From: Acidimicrobiales bacterium
GTDB taxonomy: Bacteria; Actinomycetota; Acidimicrobiia; Acidimicrobiales; JADJXE01
NCBI GenBank assembly: GCA_016716005.1
Contig: JADJXE010000001.1
Location: 3,547,001-3,611,000 of the forward strand
DNA length: 64,000 nt
Direction: 5' to 3'
Every line of letters begins with the position of its first letter. The stretch's first letter is position 1. Shown piece by piece: positions 56,160 to 64,000 of this stretch. The notes beneath the pieces were generated by a model, which was not told where the DNA came from, searched no databases, and was given only the letters and a program-made list of their open reading frames with translations. Both the position numbers and the translations under genes were made by a program.

Positions 56160-56165
56160 CGGTCC

Positions 56166-59009
<2,844 letters not shown>

Positions 59010-59021
59010 CCGACCGGTTCG

Positions 59022-59786
59022 TCAGGCTGACGCCGGGCGCGGCCGCCGGAGAGCGAGTACCGCCACCCACGCCAGGTACCGGGAGCGCGGGTACCTGGCG
59101 AACAGCCAGCGGTCGGCACCGTGGAGCCGGGCGATGGCGGCCTGCCCGGCCCGGTACCGGCGGATGGGCACCCCTGCCAGTGCCAGCAGATCGAACGCCT
59201 CGAGCTGCACGTCGCCGAAGCGCTCCTGGGCCAGGGCCAGGTCGCCACGGCGAAGAGGGTGCTCGTCCGGGGTCCGCATCGACGGTGTGAGCCGCCGGTA
59301 GGCGGTGATCGCCGGGTTGTGGCCCAGGGGCTCCACGAACACCGCCCACCCCGTCGGCCGAAGGACCCGAGCGACCTCGCCGAAGGCGCTCCGCAGATCG
59401 AGGTGGTGCAGGATGCCGGATCCGATGACCACGTCCAGCGTGCCGCTCGGGAGGGAGAGCGCCTCGGCGTCCATCACCCGAGCGTCGATGTGGAGCCCCT
59501 CCTCCGTGGCCCGCGCCCGGACCTGCCCGACGGCCACCGGGGAGAGGTCGATGGCGATCACGCGCACCCCCCGGCGAGCGAGCTCGAAGGCCATGCTGCC
59601 GATCCCGCACCCGCACTCGAGGACCGTGGCGCCGGGCGGGACTGCCGCGAGGATCTCTCGGTACCGGGCACCGGCGGCATCGACTGCGTAGTACTTGGCA
59701 GCGCGGTCGCGGGTCTCGCTGGTGAACCGCCGATCGTGGAAGGCGCGCTCTCGTGCCTTGCGCTCAGGATCGCGCTCGACCGGCAT
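59022..59786 (-). CDS. SAM-dependent methyltransferase (UbiE/class I type)
   Basis: A 254-residue methyltransferase. SAM-binding motif I is VLECGCGIGSMAFEL, then VIAIDLSPVAVGQVRARA, MDAEALSLPSGTLDVVIGSG and LHHLDLRSAFGEVARVLRPTG. The C-terminal part (from about 150) is basic and may bind a membrane or lipid substrate. Location beside a sugar-phosphate transferase suggests a role in surface glycan or glycolipid modification; this is inference from context. A GGAG precedes ATG 59786. Confidence 0.88.
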   Translation of the reverse strand: MPVERDPERKARERAFHDRRFTSETRDRAAKYYAVDAAGARYREILAAVPPGATVLECGCGIGSMAFELARRGVRVIAIDLSPVAVGQVRARATEEGLHIDARVMDAEALSLPSGTLDVVIGSGILHHLDLRSAFGEVARVLRPTGWAVFVEPLGHNPAITAYRRLTPSMRTPDEHPLRRGDLALAQERFGDVQLEAFDLLALAGVPIRRYRAGQAAIARLHGADRWLFARYPRSRYLAWVAVLALRRPRPASA

Positions 59787-59945
59787 CAGCCACGCTCCAC
59801 GGACATCGGGACCTCCATCCTGCCTGGCGCAGGCGGTCGGCGAGCGGAAGGCTCAGATCACCGGCCGTCCCGCCGATCGGGAGCACACTGTGGTCGTGGT
59901 GAACCAGGCCGACCGGCCGGGCGTGCCCGAGGCCGGGCCGTAGCC

Positions 59946-61274
59946 GTGCGTCGCTTCGCGTCCGTGCTGCAGGTCGGCGGGATCGTGGCCGTGGTCCTGC
60001 TGCTGAGCGTGGTCCACAGCCGGTTCGTGGCCGACGAGCCGTACGACTACGTCGACTCGTTCCGGTTCGCGTGGTCGATCGCCTACATGGGGCTCATCGC
60101 AGTCGCGGCGTACGCGGTGGGCCTGCCCGAGCTGCCACGCAGCGGCCGGTCGGCCTTCGTCTCCGCGCTGGCCGCCACCGCCGCGGCCGCGCTCGGGATC
60201 TCGGTGGTCCAGCTGGTCACGGGCGACGCCCTGCTGCCCCGCTTCGTGGTGTTCGGGTCGGCCGTGCTGCTCGTGCCGTGGCTCGCGCTCTGCTCCCGGG
60301 CAGCGTCCGAGGCGAGGGCGAGGGCCGAGGAGCGCGATCGGGTGCTGCTCGTCGGCGACGCCGCCGACACCGCGACCCTGGGTGACGATCTCGACCTGGC
60401 GCCGGAGCGGCCCGCGCACCTGGTGGCCTCGCTGACCAGCGAGGAGGCCTCGGCGTCGGGACCGGTCGGCCCCCTCACCGAGCGGGCGGAGGCCACCCGC
60501 GCCACGGTGTTGGTGCTCAGCCGATCGGCCCAGGCCGACGAGGGCGTGGTGGCCCAAGCCGCCCAGCTCCACGCCGGCGGCCTGCGGGTGCGCACCCTCT
60601 CCCTGTTCTACGAGGAGTGGCTCGGGAAGCTGCCGGTGTCCGAGCTCGAGCGCGTGTCGCTCATGTTCGACATCGGCGAGATCCACCGGCTCCGCTACGC
60701 CCGGGTGAAGCGGATCTTCGACCTCTTCCTCGCCGCGGTGGGGCTGGTGTTCCTGGTGCTGCTCACCCCGTTGGTGTTCGTCGGCGACCTGGTCGCGAAC
60801 CGCGGCCCGCTCCTGTATCGGCAGCAGCGAGTGGGTCGCGGCGGTCGGGTCTTCACCATCGTCAAGTTCCGGACGATGGCGCCCGCGGCCGGGGGCCCGG
60901 TCGACGAGTGGACCTCCGAGGACGATCCCCGCATCACCGGTCTCGGGCACCTCCTGCGCCGCACGCACCTCGACGAGCTCCCCCAGGTGGTGAACGTGCT
61001 CCGGGGCGACCTCTCGCTGGTGGGTCCCCGGCCCGAGCAGCCCGGCTACGTGGCCGAGCTGCGGGAGAAGCTGCCCTTCTACGAGGTCCGCCACCTCGTC
61101 AGGCCCGGGATCACCGGGTGGGCGCAGGTGAAGTACGGCTACGCCGGCAACGAGGCCGACGCGCTGGAGAAGCTGCAGTACGAGTTCTTCTACCTGCGGC
61201 GGCAGAGCCTGTCGTTCGACGCGCGCATCCTCGTCCGCACCCTCCGCAGCGTGTTCGGCGGTGAAGGCCGGTGA
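59946..61274 (+). CDS. polyprenyl-phosphate sugar-1-phosphate transferase (bacterial sugar transferase)
   Basis: Initiating transferase of surface-polysaccharide assembly, 442 residues. The N-terminal half has several hydrophobic segments (about 5-110) and a Rossmann-like region (about 130-215: RVLLVGDAADTATLGDDL). The C-terminal catalytic domain is typical of WcaJ/WbaP enzymes: YARVKRIFDLFLAAVG, FTIVKFRTM, RRTHLDELPQVVNVLRGD, LSLVGPRPEQPGY and RPGITGWAQVKYGY. It moves a sugar phosphate from a nucleotide sugar to undecaprenyl phosphate. GTG 59946 has GAGG nearby. Its last 85 bp overlap the convergent GT4 gene. Confidence 0.92.
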   Translation: MRRFASVLQVGGIVAVVLLLSVVHSRFVADEPYDYVDSFRFAWSIAYMGLIAVAAYAVGLPELPRSGRSAFVSALAATAAAALGISVVQLVTGDALLPRFVVFGSAVLLVPWLALCSRAASEARARAEERDRVLLVGDAADTATLGDDLDLAPERPAHLVASLTSEEASASGPVGPLTERAEATRATVLVLSRSAQADEGVVAQAAQLHAGGLRVRTLSLFYEEWLGKLPVSELERVSLMFDIGEIHRLRYARVKRIFDLFLAAVGLVFLVLLTPLVFVGDLVANRGPLLYRQQRVGRGGRVFTIVKFRTMAPAAGGPVDEWTSEDDPRITGLGHLLRRTHLDELPQVVNVLRGDLSLVGPRPEQPGYVAELREKLPFYEVRHLVRPGITGWAQVKYGYAGNEADALEKLQYEFFYLRRQSLSFDARILVRTLRSVFGGEGR

Positions 61275-62422
61275 GCCCGCTCCGGGCCCGGGCCGAGATC
61301 CTCGACGGCGGCCATGAAGGCCTTGACGTAGCGTTCTCGCGTGCAGCGCGCCGTAGCCCACGATCGACCGTCGGACCCGAGTGCGAGTGCCTGGTCGGCG
61401 TCGTCAACGACCGTTTCGACGGCTTCCACCAGGGCGGCGACGTCTCCGGCCGGGTAGACCAAGCCCCCGCCGGATGCGGCGATCAGCTCGAGGGTGCCGC
61501 CAGAGGCGGCGCCGACAACAGGACGCTCTCGTTTCATCGCCTCGACGGTCACCCGGCCGAAGGCCTCGTTGCGCGAGCAGACGAGCACGACATCCGCCCC
61601 GTCGTACCACGGCGTCGGATCCTCGACCGGCCCGACGAACCTCACGGCCTCGAGGAGACCGAGCTGCCGCACCTCCGAGCGCAGAGCGGTCCCGTGGGGC
61701 GGCGTGTCGGGCCCGACGAGGTCGAGTGTCGCAGCCAGACCGTGCTGGCGTAGTCGGGCGAGTGCCCGGATGGCATCGAGCTGGCCCTTGCCCGGGCTCA
61801 GCGTTCCGACCAGCACGAGCCGTACGGGCTCTTCAGGTGATCGGCGTCGTGGGGCCGAGGGCGAGGCTGTCGAACCCTCGACCGCGTAGTAGGCGACGGC
61901 TGGCCCGACTCCGCGGACGTAGGGCGCGAAGCGGTCGGCGACGGCGTGAGAGCAGCAGACGACGGCGTGAGAGAGCCGGCCGATGAGGCCGAACGAAAGG
62001 GGGGCGCCCAGGACGAAGCGGTAGCCGTGATCGAGGTCACCGAACTCGTGGAGGAACCAGACATGACGTCGCCGGGTCAGCCAGGCGGCCGGCGCGCCAG
62101 CGCCCGTCACGACCGTGTTCGACACGATGACGTCGGGTGAGAGCTGGTGGATCAGCCAGGCGAGGTGCGCGATGCCGATGGGAAGCAGGGCGGCCCGTGC
62201 CGCCCTGGCGGCGATCGACCGCCGGAGCGTTGCCCAGCTGGTGAAGCGGGCCGTGACAACGCGGGCACCTGCTCGACGGTAGCGCTCCGTCATCGGGCCC
62301 ATCGCTGGTAGAGCCACGACGCACTCGTGCCCCTCCGCCACGATCCCGCGGACCAGCTCCTCCAGCGCGAGCTCGGCGCCACCGACTCTCGGGCTGTGCC
62401 CGACGAACAGGAACCTGCTCAC
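61190..62422 (-). CDS. GT4-family glycosyltransferase
   Basis: A 410-residue GT-B-fold glycosyltransferase, cytoplasmic or membrane-associated. The N-terminal lobe starts FLFVGHSPRVGGAELALEEL, the common GT4 acceptor-side motif. The C-terminal lobe has LVLVGTLSPGKGQLDAIRAL, VRFVGPVEDPTPWY, and the nucleotide-sugar motif SRNEAFGRVTVEAM. GTG 62422 overlaps the flippase stop in GTGA, so the two are cotranslated. About 40 unstructured, Arg-rich residues end the protein, overlapping the sugar transferase gene antisense. Confidence 0.9.
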   Translation of the reverse strand: MSRFLFVGHSPRVGGAELALEELVRGIVAEGHECVVALPAMGPMTERYRRAGARVVTARFTSWATLRRSIAARAARAALLPIGIAHLAWLIHQLSPDVIVSNTVVTGAGAPAAWLTRRRHVWFLHEFGDLDHGYRFVLGAPLSFGLIGRLSHAVVCCSHAVADRFAPYVRGVGPAVAYYAVEGSTASPSAPRRRSPEEPVRLVLVGTLSPGKGQLDAIRALARLRQHGLAATLDLVGPDTPPHGTALRSEVRQLGLLEAVRFVGPVEDPTPWYDGADVVLVCSRNEAFGRVTVEAMKRERPVVGAASGGTLELIAASGGGLVYPAGDVAALVEAVETVVDDADQALALGSDGRSWATARCTRERYVKAFMAAVEDLGPGPERAHRPSPPNTLRRVRTRMRASNDRLCRRR

Positions 62423-63603
62423 CGGTGCACGGCCTGTCGGGCCCGGCGGCCCACGATCACCGCAAAGGCCAAGCCGAGGATGACCTCGCTCACGAGCGTC
62501 ACGACCGCGGCGCCCACCATGCCGTGAGCGGGGATCACGGCCACGTTCCCGCTGACGTTCAGTAGAGCCACTCCGACCGAGGCGGCAGCCAAGCGCCGGT
62601 CTTCGTTCAAGGCCACGACCAGTGGGTGCAGCGACGAACCCGCTGCGATGGCGGCCGTCGCCAGGAGGAGGATGGCCAGAGGCGCCCGACCTGCTGCGTA
62701 CTCCTCGCCGAACAGGGGCACGACGAGCAGGACGGCGATGGGGATGGTCGCAACGATCACCACGGCGATGAGCGCGCCGAGCCGTGACGCCCGCCGCCAG
62801 AGCTGCGAGATCGTCGCCTCTCCTCGCGTGAGGGCGTGCGTGACGGAAGGAAGCCGGGAGAGCACCACAAGGCCGATGACGCTCAGCCAGGCGTTCGGGA
62901 TCCTGTAGACCGCGGCGTACACCCCGGCCTCCGAGGCCGACGCCAGGAAGCCGAGCAACAGCACGTCGCTCGACAGCGTGACCTGGTCGGCGAGCAAGGA
63001 GACAACGAGCCACGCGTCCACCTTCACCCCGGCGGACGGCGGACGGTCTGGCACGCGGTTCAGTGCCAACGACATCATCGTGCTGGTCCCGTACGCGAGC
63101 GCCAGGACGATGGCTGCCCAGCCGAGGCTGTTGACGGTGGTTGCCAGCAGCGCTGCGGTTGCTCCTTGCGCCACAGCTGGCATGCCAGCACGCCCGCCGA
63201 GGTGGCGGCCGAGAGCGAGCCAGTCGCGGCTCAGGCCCCGGGAGACGATCACCATCGCGACCGGCACGAGGCTCAGCCAGCCGGTAGCGACGCAGCCGAC
63301 GACGTACGCGCCCGTGAGCACGGTCGTCACCGCGTACCGGCGCTTGAGGAGGGCAGCGATCTGGCCGGCGGACCGGTCGCCGGCGACGTCGCGGACGCCT
63401 CTGACGGCTGCACCCCAGTCGGCCACCATCCCCGCATACCGGCACACCAAGAACGCCATGGAGAGCTGTCCGAACTCGGTGGTCCCGAGCCTTCGAGCGA
63501 AGATGACGAACGCCAGGAACTCGGCTGCCTGACCCAGGATCCGCAGCGTGACGAGCGGCACCCCCACCCGGCGCCATCCCAGGGGGGGCCGGTCCGAGCT
63601 CAA
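62419..63603 (-). CDS. polysaccharide flippase (Wzx/MATE-MVF family)
   Basis: A 394-residue membrane protein with about twelve hydrophobic segments, typical of lipid-linked oligosaccharide flippases: FLAFVIFARRLGTTEFGQLS near the start, DVLLLGFLASASEAGVYAAV in the middle, and ALNEDRRLAAASVGVALLNV in the later half. It would move undecaprenyl-linked glycan units across the membrane. The start is TTG 63603, with GGAG 5 nt upstream; no better start lies within the conserved region. It forms an operon with the GT4 gene. Confidence 0.87.
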   Translation of the reverse strand: MSSDRPPLGWRRVGVPLVTLRILGQAAEFLAFVIFARRLGTTEFGQLSMAFLVCRYAGMVADWGAAVRGVRDVAGDRSAGQIAALLKRRYAVTTVLTGAYVVGCVATGWLSLVPVAMVIVSRGLSRDWLALGRHLGGRAGMPAVAQGATAALLATTVNSLGWAAIVLALAYGTSTMMSLALNRVPDRPPSAGVKVDAWLVVSLLADQVTLSSDVLLLGFLASASEAGVYAAVYRIPNAWLSVIGLVVLSRLPSVTHALTRGEATISQLWRRASRLGALIAVVIVATIPIAVLLVVPLFGEEYAAGRAPLAILLLATAAIAAGSSLHPLVVALNEDRRLAAASVGVALLNVSGNVAVIPAHGMVGAAVVTLVSEVILGLAFAVIVGRRARQAVHR

Positions 63604-63719
63604 CGGCTCCGGACGCGACGGGTCGAGGCGTGGTGCACGGCACCTATTCTCCCCTCCCGTCGTGCCCGTGGAGACGATCGTGCTGCCTTCGGGGCCCGGT
63701 CCCCGAGGCCCGGCTCCGC

Positions 63720-64000
63720 TCAGGCCGCCCCGAGCGGTCCGGGACCGTCGCCCAGGAGCATGGTGATCAGGGGTGCCCAGGCCTCCGGCGTGTAGGTCTG
63801 GCGGACGGCGGCGCGCGCCCGCTGGGCCAGATCGACACGGGCGGCCTCGTCGTCGAGCAGGTCGACGATCTCGCGGATCAGGCTGGCGTCGTCGGGCGCC
63901 ACGTGGAACGGGAACCCGGGCGCGAAGCCCCCGGCCGCAGCCGGCGACACGATCTGCGCCAACCCGTGGGCGGCGGCCTCGAGGACCTTGTTCTGGATGC
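63720..64000 (-). CDS. glycosyltransferase, C-terminal part (runs off the window)
   Basis: Only the last 93 or so residues are present. The frame is open to the window edge: IQNKVLEAAAHGLAQIVSPA, then FHVAPDDASLIREIVDLLDD and the stop at 63720. EAAAHG followed by a loop and the LIREIVDLL helix is the end of a GT-B (GT4-like) donor domain. The start and acceptor lobe lie beyond 64000. It is 116 bp upstream of the flippase gene on the same strand, so it belongs to the same cluster. Confidence 0.8.
   Translation of the reverse strand, partial: IQNKVLEAAAHGLAQIVSPAAAGGFAPGFPFHVAPDDASLIREIVDLLDDEAARVDLAQRARAAVRQTYTPEAWAPLITMLLGDGPGPLGAA

Overview
The window is very GC-rich chromosomal DNA from an actinobacterium. 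It has dense, often overlapping genes, frequent GTG or TTG starts, an ANTAR-type response regulator beside polA, and a Tad pilus operon without a secretin. An Acidimicrobiia-like member of the Actinomycetota fits best, but this is inferred from gene content only. I see no transposase, integrase, phage gene, CRISPR array or rRNA gene.

Layout. 0-1 kb: nth, a candidate small RNA with its own promoter and terminator, and a small reverse gene. 1.3-6.4 kb: histidine operon hisD-hisC-hisB-hisH-hisA-hisF, joined by 1-4 bp overlaps. 6.5-7.5 kb: a hydrolase and a GroES-like gene firing divergently from one palindromic promoter. 7.5-17.8 kb: hisI, trpE, ygfZ, then thioredoxin-like, J-domain and ABM genes, then trpC-trpB2-trpF-trpB-trpA (trpD and trpG are absent). 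A proline-rich gene at 10.4-11.3 kb is frameshifted. 17.9-23.4 kb: FAS1 lipoprotein, polysaccharide deacetylase, acyl-CoA synthetase, DUF4349, Bcp and FabZ-like genes. 23.4-29.2 kb, minus strand: fatty-acid synthesis cluster fabD-fabH-fabG-acpP-fabF plus a tandem-SGNH lipoprotein, preceded by tRNA-Leu(CAA) and malQ.

31.5-37.6 kb: coiled-coil protein, PdtaR-like ANTAR regulator, polA, methyltransferase and rpsA. 37.7-47 kb: Tad/Flp pilus genes cpaB, tadZ, tadA, a VWA-TadB fusion and tadC, a membrane protein, and three tandem Flp pilin genes on the other strand. 46.5-48.9 kb: a NarL/DesK-type two-component system. 49-59 kb: coaE, uvrB, uvrA (with a LexA-type box) and three large membrane proteins of glycosyltransferase-C appearance. 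59-64 kb: the beginning of a surface-polysaccharide cluster (methyltransferase, sugar-phosphate transferase, GT4 enzymes, flippase), which runs off the window.

A recurring feature is a TANNNT element 6-9 nt before the start codon of at least 15 genes. This is the pattern of leaderless mRNAs, and I used it to choose several starts. No intergenic stretch exceeds 300 bases; the longest, 730-945, holds the candidate RNA.
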